Shown here: one piece after another, positions 45,392 to 53,696 of the stretch
How positions within the stretch are numbered: the first letter of the stretch is position 1
Layout: each line of letters opens with the position of its first letter
Translations under genes and position numbers: made by a program
Notes under the pieces: generated by a model
Database searches by the model: none
The model's input: the letters and a program-made list of their open reading frames with translations, nothing else
Told to the model about the DNA's origin: nothing
Origin: JBFLVU01 sp964589625
GTDB lineage: Bacteria > Acidobacteriota > UBA4820 > DSQY01
Length of the DNA stretch: 64,000 nucleotides
Assembly: GCA_964589625.1 (NCBI GenBank)
Contig: CAZPSH010000005.1
Location: forward strand, 1-64,000
Reading direction: 5' to 3'

Positions 45392-46617
45392 TGGAGACCA
45401 CGGTCACTCCCTTCCTGCGGGGCGCGCTTCGGGTGCATCAACCCACCCGAGGCTACCGTTTCAACATGGATTCCGTCCTTCTCTCTGGGTTCGCCTGGGT
45501 CCGGGAGGGGGAGGACGTGCTCGACCTCGGCACGGGCACCGGGATCCTCCTCCTTCTCCTGGGGCACCGCCACCACCCGCGAAACCTCGTAGGGGTCGAG
45601 ATCGATCCGGAAATGGCCCGGCTCGCCGCGCGAAACCTGGAGGAGAACGGGTGGGCGGACCGATCCTTGGTCGTCAACGGGGATCTCCGGAGGACGGGGG
45701 CCCCTTCGGGGGGAGCCTTTCCCCTTGTCGTCTGTAACCCGCCCTACTACCCGGTTTGCTCGGGCCGATCCCTTCCCGACCCCGCTCGCGCGAAGGCCCG
45801 CCAGCAGGGTTCCGCCAGCCCCGCGGAAGTCGCCTCGGCCGCTGCCCGGAACCTTGCTCCCCGAGGCCGTTTCTGCTTTTGCTGTCCCTTCCCAGACCTT
45901 CCCGCGTGGGCCGCCGCCCTCCGGGCCTCAGGCCTCCACCTGCGCCTGGTGAGGGCCGTCCGTCACGGTCCGGACTCCGAGCCCTACCTCGCTCTGGTGC
46001 AGGCCGTGCTTCAACCGGCCGAGTGCCTCACCCTCCCAGACCTCGTGGTCCGTCTTCCCAGCGGCGCATACGGCCCCGAGGCGGCCCGGTGGCTGGGCGA
46101 CACGGCGCCCCCTCCCCTGAGAACCCTCTGCGACGCCATGGTCGGCAAGCTGGCCCGTTACCTCCGCCTCCTGGGCGTGCCCACCGGCTTCGCCCGGAAC
46201 GCGGCAGACGAGTGGCTTCTCGAGGAGGCTCAGCGCACGGGGGCGCTCCTCCTGACCCGCGACCGCCCCCTCCTGGCCCGCTCCGCTCGAAAGGGCCTCC
46301 TCGCCCTGGATCCCTTATCGGACTCCCCAGCGGAACAGCTGCAAGCCGTGGTCCGTGCCTTCGGACCCTTCCCCGAGGGAGCCCCTCCCCTCTGCCTGGA
46401 TTGCGGCGCGCCGGGGCTCGAGGTGGATCGCCGGGAGGCCCAGGGCCGGGTGCCCCCCTACACATTCCTGACCCACCGCCGGTTCTCGTGCTGCTCCTGC
46501 TGTGGCAAACTCACCTGGGAGGGGTCCCACCTGGAACGGTTCCGGAGGGACGTCCTGGAGGGCGGACCCGGACGAGTCGGGTCTCGCCTCCCACTCCACC
46601 CATTCGATCGGGAGTGA
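45391..46617 (+). CDS. fusion of TrmN6-like N6-adenine methyltransferase and Mut7-C RNase-like domain
   Basis: A 408-residue two-domain protein. Residues 1-220 are a Rossmann methyltransferase of the TrmN6/YfiC type: motif I DLGTGTGILLLLLG (45-58), acidic VGVEIDP (68-73), and catalytic NPPY (116-119). TrmN6 methylates A37 of tRNA-Val. Residues 245-400 are a Mut7-C (DUF82) domain: LCDAMVGKLARYLRLLGV (247-263), LLLTRDRPLL (286-295), zinc ligands CLDCG and CCSCCGK, and TWEGSHLERF. Mut7-C is a PIN-related nuclease domain. The fusion suggests RNA modification coupled with RNA cleavage or quality control. Start chosen at ATG 45391, overlapping the larB stop. Confidence 0.85.
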   Translation: METTVTPFLRGALRVHQPTRGYRFNMDSVLLSGFAWVREGEDVLDLGTGTGILLLLLGHRHHPRNLVGVEIDPEMARLAARNLEENGWADRSLVVNGDLRRTGAPSGGAFPLVVCNPPYYPVCSGRSLPDPARAKARQQGSASPAEVASAAARNLAPRGRFCFCCPFPDLPAWAAALRASGLHLRLVRAVRHGPDSEPYLALVQAVLQPAECLTLPDLVVRLPSGAYGPEAARWLGDTAPPPLRTLCDAMVGKLARYLRLLGVPTGFARNAADEWLLEEAQRTGALLLTRDRPLLARSARKGLLALDPLSDSPAEQLQAVVRAFGPFPEGAPPLCLDCGAPGLEVDRREAQGRVPPYTFLTHRRFSCCSCCGKLTWEGSHLERFRRDVLEGGPGRVGSRLPLHPFDRE

Positions 46618-46620
46618 GGC

Positions 46621-47166
46621 ATGGCCCATCGGGAACGGCTCAAGGAACTCCTCAAGACGAAGTCCCTCAAGACCGGCGATTTTCTCCTCGCCTCGGGTCG
46701 CCGCAGCAAGTACTACTTCGACTCCAAGCTGACGACGCTGACCAGCGAAGGGGCACGCGTCACGGCCTTCTGCTTCCTGGAGGTCATCGGCCGGGAGGGG
46801 ATCCAGGCCGACGCCATCGGGGGAATGACCCTGGGCGCCGATCCCATCGTCGCCGCCGTCGCGGCCCTGTCCCACGGCGGGCCGACCCCCCTCGACGCCT
46901 TCATCGTCCGGAAGGAGCCCAAGGGCCACGGTACGATGCAGTGGATCGAAGGACCCGTGAAGCCCGGTCAGCGCGTCATCATCGTGGACGACGTGGTGAC
47001 CACGGGCGGGTCCACCCTCAAGGCCATCGAAAAGGCCCAGGAATTCGGGCTGGAAGTGGTGGCGGTCATGGCTCTCCTGGATCGCGAGGAGGGAGGAACG
47101 GAGGCCCTGGCCGCCCGGTTCCCCTTCTTCCCCGTCACGAGGCGAACCGAAATCTTCGGGGAGTAG
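46621..47166 (+). CDS. pyrE: orotate phosphoribosyltransferase
   Basis: Joins orotate to PRPP to form OMP in pyrimidine synthesis. The 181-residue protein has FLLASGRRSKYYFDSKLTTL at the N-terminus, FIVRKEPKGHGTMQWIEG (flexible catalytic loop) near residue 99, and the PRPP motif VIIVDDVVTTGGSTLKAIE near 120. It starts 3 bp after the fusion gene in the same operon and is convergent with the SAM hydrolase gene. No other pyr genes are nearby. Confidence 0.95.
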   Translation: MAHRERLKELLKTKSLKTGDFLLASGRRSKYYFDSKLTTLTSEGARVTAFCFLEVIGREGIQADAIGGMTLGADPIVAAVAALSHGGPTPLDAFIVRKEPKGHGTMQWIEGPVKPGQRVIIVDDVVTTGGSTLKAIEKAQEFGLEVVAVMALLDREEGGTEALAARFPFFPVTRRTEIFGE

Positions 47167-47220
47167 CGCCGGAGGCGCACCGGGGTGGCTTGAGGCGGGA
47201 GATCCTCGGAAGGCCGGTCT

Positions 47221-48033
47221 TTAGACGGCCATCACCCCGACCTCTTTCCCGCGGCCGGGGATTCCCAACATCTCGGCGGCGGACCGTTGGAACGCGGCCA
47301 CCTCGAGCAGGCCCGCGGAGCCCACAAGGGCGAAGAGGGGAGCCTCCTGGGCGTACCCGCCCGAGTCCACCAGGGGCACTTCCTGGCCCGCCACGAGGAC
47401 CTTGAACCGCGTCCGCCCCGAGACGGAGGCCAGTTCCGCCAGGGTTTCGGCCCGCACGTTGGTCAGCAGGTTCCCGAAGCGGTCCACGCCGCAGAGTTCT
47501 CCCTTCACGAGGGAGTCCCCCACCCGGCGGTCCACCGGCACGGGAAGGCGGACGAAATCCTCCACCGCGTCCCCGAAGCGGGAGGAATCGATCCCTTTGG
47601 ACAGCCAGGCGGCCACGGGGGCGAACACGTCCCGGCCGTGGAAGGTCTGGCCGACCTTCTTCCGGAAATAGTGATCCGCCGTGACCTGGACCACCTTGAA
47701 GGCCGTTTCGAACTGGTAGACGAAGGAAAAGATCCCGTTGTCCGGACCGATGAAGTAGCGGTCGTCCGTCACCACGAGGATGGGACGGCGCGCGGTGCCC
47801 ACGCCGGGATCCACAACGCAGAGGTGGATCGTCCAGGGTGGGAAATCGCGGTAGGACCGGTAGAGCGTGAACGCACCGGAGAAGACGTCGTGGGGCGGAA
47901 CTTCGTGGCAGAGGTCCACGATCCGAAACGCCGGTTGGATGGACCAGAGGACTCCCTTGAGGGAGCCAACCCACGGGTCCTGCAGGCCGAAATCCGTCAG
48001 GAGGGTGACGATCGGAGCGCCTTCGCCCGCCAT
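47221..48033 (-). CDS. SAM hydrolase (adenosine-forming), DUF62 / SAM hydroxide adenosyltransferase
   Basis: Hydrolyses S-adenosylmethionine to methionine and adenosine; relatives of fluorinase and chlorinase act in the same way with halides. The 270-residue protein has the nucleotide-binding opening VTLLTDFGLQDPWVGSLKGV, the DPGVG motif (CVVDPGVGTARRPI), DDRYFIGPDNGIFSF, TFHGRDVFAPVAAWLS with the catalytic H/R/D set, and CGVDRFGNLLTNV. The ATG at 48031-48033 begins 11 bp before the end of ccmD, in the same direction, so it can be cotranscribed with the ccm operon. Confidence 0.93.
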   Translation of the reverse strand: MAGEGAPIVTLLTDFGLQDPWVGSLKGVLWSIQPAFRIVDLCHEVPPHDVFSGAFTLYRSYRDFPPWTIHLCVVDPGVGTARRPILVVTDDRYFIGPDNGIFSFVYQFETAFKVVQVTADHYFRKKVGQTFHGRDVFAPVAAWLSKGIDSSRFGDAVEDFVRLPVPVDRRVGDSLVKGELCGVDRFGNLLTNVRAETLAELASVSGRTRFKVLVAGQEVPLVDSGGYAQEAPLFALVGSAGLLEVAAFQRSAAEMLGIPGRGKEVGVMAV

Positions 48034-48043
48034 GCCCCCCCCT

Positions 48044-48187
48044 TCACCGGATCCGGCGCCACCGGGCAAACAGGTAAGCACCGTAGACGAGGAGTACGGC
48101 CGCCACGGTCCCGTACCCCAGGTACAGGCTTCCCCGCGTGTCCGGCGGTCCGGCGGCCGCGAGGGCGACGAGCGCCAAAGCCTGCAT
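48044..48187 (-). CDS. ccmD: CcmD-like small membrane protein
   Basis: A 47-residue protein with one TM helix (YLGYGTVAAVLLVYGAYLFA) and a basic tail (RWRRIR), the standard CcmD plan. CcmD helps release holo-CcmE from the CcmABC heme-export complex. Its position directly after ccmC supports the call; similarity alone would be weak at this length. Confidence 0.8.
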   Translation of the reverse strand: MQALALVALAAAGPPDTRGSLYLGYGTVAAVLLVYGAYLFARWRRIR

Positions 48188-48189
48188 AT

Positions 48190-48849
48190 TCACGGCCACT
48201 CCTCCTTTTCGGCCCTGCTGGCCTCCGCCCGTTGGATGGCGAACCGGGTGACGCAGAGCGCCGCCGCCAGGAGAAACACCGATGCCAACCCGACAAAGAA
48301 GGTCCAGCGCATGGCGGGCTCCAGAACGACCTTCCTGGGGTGGACGATGGAGCCCCACCAGCTGATGGCCTTGTGGACGATGGGCACGTCGAAGAAAGCG
48401 ACGATGGCCACAACGGCCGCGATCTTGGCCGCCCGGGCATCGCCCCGGCTGAAGAGCCGGAGAAGGAAGTAGGCGCTGTAGGTGAGCCACAGGATCAGGA
48501 ACGAGGTGAGACGAGGCTCCCAGACCCACCACTTCCCCCAGGCGGAATGGCCCCAGATGGGACCCGTCACCAGGACGATCGTGATGAAGACCCAACCCAC
48601 CTCCGCGGCGGAGTGCGCCAGGTGGTCGTAGAGGGCCTCCTCCCTCCAGAGGTACAGGACGCTGAACAGGAAGGCAAGGAACAGGAGGACGTAGCAGACG
48701 ATGGCCGAGGGAACATGGTAGTAGAAGATCTTCTGCACGGCCCCCATCTGCACCTCCACGGGGGCGTAAAAGAACACCATGTAGAGGGACGCCGCATTGG
48801 CGGCCAGCGCCAGCGACCACAGCAGGATGCTCCAGCGTCGAAGGGGCAC
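48190..48849 (-). CDS. ccmC: heme exporter / cytochrome c maturation protein CcmC
   Basis: Six-TM protein that delivers heme to CcmE on the periplasmic side. The 219-residue frame from the GTG at 48847-48849 has the tryptophan-rich motif WGKWWVWEPRLTSFLILW near residue 105 (canonical WGxxWxWDxRLT; Asp is replaced by Glu-Pro here), flanked by two periplasmic His (KIFYYHVPSA and VPIVHKAISWW). The frame is open to 48912 but the GTG lies just 4 bp downstream of the ccmB stop, which fits operon spacing. Confidence 0.92.
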   Translation of the reverse strand: MPLRRWSILLWSLALAANAASLYMVFFYAPVEVQMGAVQKIFYYHVPSAIVCYVLLFLAFLFSVLYLWREEALYDHLAHSAAEVGWVFITIVLVTGPIWGHSAWGKWWVWEPRLTSFLILWLTYSAYFLLRLFSRGDARAAKIAAVVAIVAFFDVPIVHKAISWWGSIVHPRKVVLEPAMRWTFFVGLASVFLLAAALCVTRFAIQRAEASRAEKEEWP

Positions 48850-48853
48850 GCGC

Positions 48854-49528
48854 TCACTCCTCCACGGCGAATTCGAACAGGAATGCGGATGCCGTGAAGA
48901 AGAGAATATCAAAGAGCCCCACGAGCCTCAACCACTGGTTTCCCCAGGAGAAGCCGGGGGAGAGCGCCTGCTCCGTCAAGGTCGCCGCCGCGATGACCAG
49001 GGGCACGAGGATGGGGAAGAGGAGGATGGGGAAGATCACGTGCCCCCCTCGGACTTGGGCCAGAAGGGCCGAGAACAGGGTACCCACGGCCGCGTAACCG
49101 AAGGTCACGAGCACCCAGACCAGGGCGAGGGCCGGCAGGCCGTCGAAGACCCGGAAGTCGAGAAGCAGAAAGGCGAAGAGCAGGAGGAGGGCCTCGAGGG
49201 CGAGGAGGAAGACGAAATTGAGGAGGAACTTGCCCACGTACAGGGCGCCCCGATCGCAGGGGCTGAGGAGGAGTGCGAAGAGCGTCCCGTTCTCCGTCTC
49301 CTTCCGGAACGACCCGCCCATGAAGAGGCTGCCGGCAAAGAGGACTACCAGCCAGAGAAGCCCGCTTCCCGTTTCGTTGAGATCCACCCGGGTCGGATCG
49401 AGGGCGAAGGCGAAAAGCACGAGGGAAAGGAGGGCGAAGAGGGTGGAGGCCGCCACGTCTTCCTTCTTCCGGAGTTCCTCTTGGAAGTCCTTCAGAAAGA
49501 CGATGGCCACGACCTTGAGGAACCTCAC
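48854..49528 (-). CDS. ccmB: heme exporter membrane subunit CcmB
   Basis: A 224-residue six-TM permease. It opens with VAIVFLKDFQEELRKKEDVA, characteristic of CcmB, and has LLWLVVLFAGSLFMGGSFRK and LLLSPCDRGALYVGKFLLNF. With CcmA it forms the ABC transporter that works on CcmCDE for heme delivery to apocytochromes. The ATGA at 49525-49528 couples it to ccmA. Confidence 0.93.
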   Translation of the reverse strand: MRFLKVVAIVFLKDFQEELRKKEDVAASTLFALLSLVLFAFALDPTRVDLNETGSGLLWLVVLFAGSLFMGGSFRKETENGTLFALLLSPCDRGALYVGKFLLNFVFLLALEALLLLFAFLLLDFRVFDGLPALALVWVLVTFGYAAVGTLFSALLAQVRGGHVIFPILLFPILVPLVIAAATLTEQALSPGFSWGNQWLRLVGLFDILFFTASAFLFEFAVEE

Positions 49529-50253
49529 GAGAGGCCTCCCCCGCCCGTGGCTTCAAAGAAGCGGGCCTTCAGCCCCTCCACGGTGAGACCTTCGGCGGTG
49601 CCCTCCCAGGCCACCGAGCCCCGGTGCAGGATGACGACGCGGTCTGCGATGGTCAGGCAGTCCTCCATCTCGTGCGTCACGAGAAGGAGGGCCCGGTGCC
49701 GGGCCTTCAGGGTGGCCATCAGGCTTGTCAACCTCCGGCTTCCCTCGGGGTCCAGCCCCGCATACGGCTCGTCCAGGATCAGCACCGACGGATCCGGCAG
49801 CAAGACCCTGGCCAGGGACAGCCGCTGCTGCATCCCCCGGGAGAAGGTGCCCACGGCTCGGCCCCTGACCCCTGCGAGGCCCATCTCCTCCAGAAGGGCC
49901 GTCACCCGGGAGCCAAGCTCTGGAACTCCATGCAACCTCCCGAAAAAGAGCAGATTCTCTTCGGCCGTGAGGTGGGCGTACAGAAAGGTCTGGTGGGAGA
50001 TGTACCCGAGTTCCGCCCGGAATCGGGCGCGGTTGCCCTCCGACAGGGGCGATCCCCGGAAAGTCAGGACGCCCCGACCCGGCCTGGACAGCGTCGTGAG
50101 GATCCTCGTCAGAGTGGTCTTCCCCGCCCCGTTGGGTCCCAGGAGGAGGGTGAGCTCGCCCGGAAGGAGGTGCAGATCCACCTCCCGCAAGACGGCCCGG
50201 CCCGAAAGGCGTTTGGACAATCCCGAAACGGAGAGCAGGGGTTCGGCGCTCAT
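49525..50253 (-). CDS. ccmA: cytochrome c biogenesis ABC ATPase CcmA
   Basis: ABC-type ATPase of 242 residues: Walker A GPNGAGKTTLTRIL near 40, ABC signature FSRGMQQRLSLARVL near 136, Walker B SVLILDEPYAGLDPEG near 158 and the H-loop LLLVTHEMED. Adjacent ccmB, ccmC and ccmD identify it as CcmA rather than a generic ABC protein. It drives release of heme-loaded CcmE. ccmE, ccmF and ccmG/H are not in this window. Confidence 0.92.
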   Translation of the reverse strand: MSAEPLLSVSGLSKRLSGRAVLREVDLHLLPGELTLLLGPNGAGKTTLTRILTTLSRPGRGVLTFRGSPLSEGNRARFRAELGYISHQTFLYAHLTAEENLLFFGRLHGVPELGSRVTALLEEMGLAGVRGRAVGTFSRGMQQRLSLARVLLPDPSVLILDEPYAGLDPEGSRRLTSLMATLKARHRALLLVTHEMEDCLTIADRVVILHRGSVAWEGTAEGLTVEGLKARFFEATGGGGLS

Positions 50254-50319
50254 CTTCGCGCCATTCTAGAGTCGGACCCGGACCGGGTCAAACGCGGGCG
50301 CGCGCCGGACTCCCGGGGC

Positions 50320-50325
50320 TATAAT
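50320..50325 (+). promoter_or_regulatory. TATAAT -10 box before the HD-GYP gene
   Basis: A perfect TATAAT with no matching -35 and no TG extension. The GGAGG ribosome-binding site lies at 50333-50337 and the ATG at 50347, so the leader would be only about 15 nt. Suggestive only. Confidence 0.35.
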
Positions 50326-50346
50326 CGCCACAGGAGGCCACCCGCC

Positions 50347-52071
50347 ATGAGTGCCGTGGACCCCGCACCGCCCCCTTTGGAGTGGCTGGCCGCCCTCCCC
50401 GCACTCCCGTCCGTGCCGCCCCAGACCTGGAAGGAGGTGGAGGAGGCCACGGAGCACCTCCTGGAGCACCTCCGCAGGCCGGACCTTCCCGAGCGGTACC
50501 TGGAAAACGCATTCCAGTATGGGTGCCTTCTTAACAACCGGGGAGACGAGACGGGGGCGGAGGAGATCTTCGAGGCCCTGGACCGGCATCCCGCCCTGAC
50601 CTGCCGACATGATCTTCGCGCCTACTGCGCCATAGGGTTGGTGCGCTGCCACGCGGAAGCGGACGAGATGGAGGAGGCCCTCGAATGGCTTCGCAGGGCC
50701 AGGGCACTCGGCCGGGCACTCCCCTCGTCTCATCCGGCGCACGGGGCCTGCGTGGCCGCCCATGGCGCCATTGAGTCCGGCCGTGGGAGGTACGATCACG
50801 CGGCGCGGGCTTACGGGCGAAGCATCGCCCTCTGTCCCACGGATTCGAGACTCACGACTCTCTGGGAATGTTCCTCCTCGGGGGACGTCGCGGCCTTGCG
50901 AAGCCTGGCGGCGGCGGAAGCGATCCTTCAGGGATTGCGTGGCGGAGGAACGGGCGGCGGTGAAGGCGGTGAATTGGACCGGGCGGAGAAGGAAATCCGG
51001 GCTGCGCAGGCGTTTTCCGACTCGCTCCGGGTACGCCTTACCTGCCAGATCCACCTAGCCGAAATCGCCCTCGGGCGTGGTCGGCCTGACGCGGCGTCCA
51101 CCCTGGCCCTCGGCATACTGGGCCTCCTCCGCGACCCCGGGTTTTCGGTCCATCTCTCCAGGGGTCTTCTTCCCGAGGTCCACTGGCTCCTCGCACGAAT
51201 CGAGTTCTTCCGGGGTGACCTTTCCGAGGCTTTGGACCATTTGCGGGCCGCCTTTTCCGCCCTCCGGCACTGGAGGAGGACCTCCTCCGAACGCCGCCTC
51301 GTGGAGGACCTGGTCCATATGCTCGGCCACTTGCACACCCAGAGGCACGGAGGGTTCCGGGAGCAATCGATCCTGGACGACTTGGACCGGGAGGGTGCTT
51401 GGATCCGGTCGCTGGCGGAACAGTCGGAGGCGAGGGACCGGTACATCCTTTTGGGCCACTCCCGCCACGTGGAGACGCTCTGCCGTGTCTTGATCGAAGC
51501 CGACGGTTCGCGCCACCCTCGCGTGCCCTTCGAGCCGGGAGAGGTCGTTTCGGGACCGCTCCGCGGCGCGGCGCTCCTGCACGATATCGGAAAGCTCCGG
51601 GTCTCCTGGTCCCTCCTATGCCGGCACCGGACACCCCTCCCAAAGCACTCGACCCGTATCGCCCGCCACGTTCAGGAAGGCGTCCGTCTCGTGGAAATTC
51701 TGGGCCTTCCGTGGACGGCAAGGATCGTAGGAGAGCACCACGAGCGCCTCGGTGGAAGGGGCTATCCCCTGGGGGCGGAGACTCTCTCTTCCATGGGGTC
51801 CATCCTGGCCCTCTCGGAGGCGGTGGTTTCGGCCGCCTCACCCTCCTTCGGAGATCCCCGCCCGCCCTCCCTCGAGGAGACGGTCCGGTCCCTCCTGTCG
51901 GACCCGGAGCCCAAATTCCCGGCCCCGGCCCTCGACGCCCTCCGAGGGGCCGCGTCGAGAGGCGCGCTCCACCCGTTGGGCCAGGCGCTCCGCGCCGACC
52001 TCACCCCCGGCACCCTGTCGAGGTCGCAACAGCTGTTGAGGGCGCAACAGCTTGACAGGACAAGGGGTTAG
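50347..52071 (+). CDS. TPR-repeat plus HD-GYP-domain protein
   Basis: A 574-residue cytoplasmic protein. The N-terminal ~360 residues are helical TPR-like repeats (YGCLLNNRGDETGAEEIFEA, IEFFRGDLSEALDHLRAAFS). The C-terminal domain is of HD-GYP type: GHSRHVETLCRVLIEA, ALLHDIGKLRVSW, HVQEGVRLVEILGLP, GEHHERLGGRGYP. The GYP tripeptide and the metal ligands are present, so it may hydrolyse c-di-GMP or another cyclic dinucleotide. A PilZ protein at 41.6 kb is a possible related effector. It is divergent from ccmA and its 3' end carries the promoter of the rplU operon. Confidence 0.85.
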   Translation: MSAVDPAPPPLEWLAALPALPSVPPQTWKEVEEATEHLLEHLRRPDLPERYLENAFQYGCLLNNRGDETGAEEIFEALDRHPALTCRHDLRAYCAIGLVRCHAEADEMEEALEWLRRARALGRALPSSHPAHGACVAAHGAIESGRGRYDHAARAYGRSIALCPTDSRLTTLWECSSSGDVAALRSLAAAEAILQGLRGGGTGGGEGGELDRAEKEIRAAQAFSDSLRVRLTCQIHLAEIALGRGRPDAASTLALGILGLLRDPGFSVHLSRGLLPEVHWLLARIEFFRGDLSEALDHLRAAFSALRHWRRTSSERRLVEDLVHMLGHLHTQRHGGFREQSILDDLDREGAWIRSLAEQSEARDRYILLGHSRHVETLCRVLIEADGSRHPRVPFEPGEVVSGPLRGAALLHDIGKLRVSWSLLCRHRTPLPKHSTRIARHVQEGVRLVEILGLPWTARIVGEHHERLGGRGYPLGAETLSSMGSILALSEAVVSAASPSFGDPRPPSLEETVRSLLSDPEPKFPAPALDALRGAASRGALHPLGQALRADLTPGTLSRSQQLLRAQQLDRTRG

Positions 52072-52080
52072 GATTAAGAT
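52052..52080 (+). promoter_or_regulatory. promoter of rplU-rpmA-obgE operon
   Basis: TTGACA (52052-52057), 17-bp spacer, TAAGAT (52075-52080), about 28 bp upstream of the rplU ATG at 52108. It overlaps the last codons of the HD-GYP gene. One of the best sigma70-type promoters in the window. Confidence 0.8.
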
Positions 52081-52107
52081 ATTGGTTCAGTCGATCCGGA
52101 GGTGCGG

Positions 52108-52416
52108 ATGTACGCGATCATTGAGAGCGGTGGGAAGCAGCATAGGGTGACCGCCGGAGACAGAGTGAAGCTCGAGCGCCTCGGCGTTGAAGAGGGGGCC
52201 GACGTCTCCTTCAAGCCCCTCCTCGTGGTGGACGGAGAAAGCGTGTGGACCGCGGCGGAGGCCGGGGCCTACCGGGTGAGCGGGAAGGTGCTGGGCGAGG
52301 GTAAATTCCGAAAGATCCTCGTGTTCCACAAGAAGCGCCGGAAGCAGTACAAGAAGATCTACGGCCACCGCCAACCCTTCACGCAGGTAGAAATCCTCGG
52401 CATCGCCAAGGACTGA
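52108..52416 (+). CDS. rplU: 50S ribosomal protein L21
   Basis: A 102-residue L21. MYAIIESGGKQHRVTAGDRV is the family opening, and FHKKRRKQYKKIYGHRQPFT is the conserved rRNA-binding region. The ATG at 52108 is the usual L21 start; a GTG... frame two codons earlier is not needed. First gene of rplU-rpmA-obgE. Confidence 0.98.
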   Translation: MYAIIESGGKQHRVTAGDRVKLERLGVEEGADVSFKPLLVVDGESVWTAAEAGAYRVSGKVLGEGKFRKILVFHKKRRKQYKKIYGHRQPFTQVEILGIAKD

Positions 52417-52429
52417 GGGAGATAGGACC

Positions 52430-52684
52430 ATGGCTCATAAGAAAGGCCAGGGAAGTTCCCGCAACGGCCGGGACAGCAACGCCCAGCGCCTGGGCGTGAA
52501 GCGTTTTGGCGGCCAAACCGTCAAGGCCGGCACGATCCTTGTCAGGCAGCGCGGGACCCCGTACAAGCCTGGAATCCAGGTTGGCCGGGGCACCGACGAC
52601 ACCCTCTTCGCCCTGGCGGACGGCGTCGTCACCTTCCGCCACCGCGGCCGCTTGGGGTTGTTCGTCGACATCCTGACGCCCTGA
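52430..52684 (+). CDS. rpmA: 50S ribosomal protein L27
   Basis: An 84-residue L27. It starts MAHKKGQGSSRNGRDSNAQR, with no extra N-terminal sequence, so no protease processing of the kind seen in Firmicutes is needed. The N-terminus reaches the peptidyl-transferase centre. It ends 10 bp before obgE. Confidence 0.98.
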   Translation: MAHKKGQGSSRNGRDSNAQRLGVKRFGGQTVKAGTILVRQRGTPYKPGIQVGRGTDDTLFALADGVVTFRHRGRLGLFVDILTP

Positions 52685-52694
52685 ACCCCGGGGC

Positions 52695-53696
52695 ATGTTT
52701 CTCGATTCCGCCAGAATATTCGTAGAAGCGGGGCGCGGCGGATCGGGTTGCGTTAGCTTCCGAAGGGAAAAGTTCGTTCCCAGGGGCGGTCCCGACGGCG
52801 GGGATGGGGGCCGGGGTGGGCATGTGATCCTCGTGGCCAAGCCCCAAGTGCGCACCCTTCTCGCCTTCCGTTACAAGCGCAAATTCCAAGCCGAAAAGGG
52901 GGCCCATGGCCAGGGGGCGCTCAAGACCGGCCGTCGGGGAAAGGACCTTGTGATCCACGTCCCTCTGGGCACCGCCGTCTTCTCCGAGGAGGACGGTCTT
53001 TTGCTGTGCGACCTGGTGGAGCGGGGCCAGCGGCACGTGGCGGCCAAAGGTGGGAGGGCCGGCCGCGGCAACGCCCGTTTCAAGACCTCCACCCACCAAG
53101 CCCCCAGGGAGTTCGAGCCGGGTGGGGAGGGCGAGGCGCGATGGCTTCGTCTCGAGCTGAAATTGCTGGCAGACGTAGGACTTGTGGGTCTCCCCAACGC
53201 GGGAAAATCCACGTTTCTCGCGGCCGTGTCCAACGCCCGGCCCAAGATCGCCCCCTACCCCTTTACCACGCTCTCGCCCATCCTGGGCGTCGTGGAGTGG
53301 ACCCGCCACCGCTCCTTTGTCGTGGCGGACATCCCCGGCCTGATCGAAGGAGCCCATCAGGGGCTGGGCCTTGGCGACCAGTTTCTCAAGCACGTGGAGC
53401 GGACCCAGGTCCTCCTCCACCTCGTGGACCTTGCGGACCCGGTCTCTCCCCCCGTGGACCGCGTCCGCACCATCGAGCGGGAACTGGAGGCATACGGCGC
53501 GGGGCTGAACCTCAAGCCCGTGATCCTTGTGGGCACCAAGGCGGATCTCAACCCCGATCCCGAGGGGGAGGCGTCTTTGCGCGAATACGCCCAGGATCGC
53601 GGGTGGCCGTACCACAGGGTTTCCGCGGCCACGCACGAAGGCCTGGAGCCGGTCCTGGGGCGCGTTTTCCGGCTCCTCACGGAGGAGGATCCGTGA
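52695..53696 (+). CDS. obgE: Obg-family GTPase
   Basis: Essential GTPase in 50S assembly and stress control. The 333-residue protein has the Gly-rich Obg fold at the N-terminus (GRGGSGCVSFRREKFVPRGG) and P-loop GLPNAGKSTFLAAV near 165. Switch motif VVADIPGLIEGAHQG near 210 and NKxD-like VGTKADL near 278 follow. There is no long C-terminal OCT domain. Its TGA overlaps the GTG of nadD. Confidence 0.97.
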   Translation: MFLDSARIFVEAGRGGSGCVSFRREKFVPRGGPDGGDGGRGGHVILVAKPQVRTLLAFRYKRKFQAEKGAHGQGALKTGRRGKDLVIHVPLGTAVFSEEDGLLLCDLVERGQRHVAAKGGRAGRGNARFKTSTHQAPREFEPGGEGEARWLRLELKLLADVGLVGLPNAGKSTFLAAVSNARPKIAPYPFTTLSPILGVVEWTRHRSFVVADIPGLIEGAHQGLGLGDQFLKHVERTQVLLHLVDLADPVSPPVDRVRTIERELEAYGAGLNLKPVILVGTKADLNPDPEGEASLREYAQDRGWPYHRVSAATHEGLEPVLGRVFRLLTEEDP

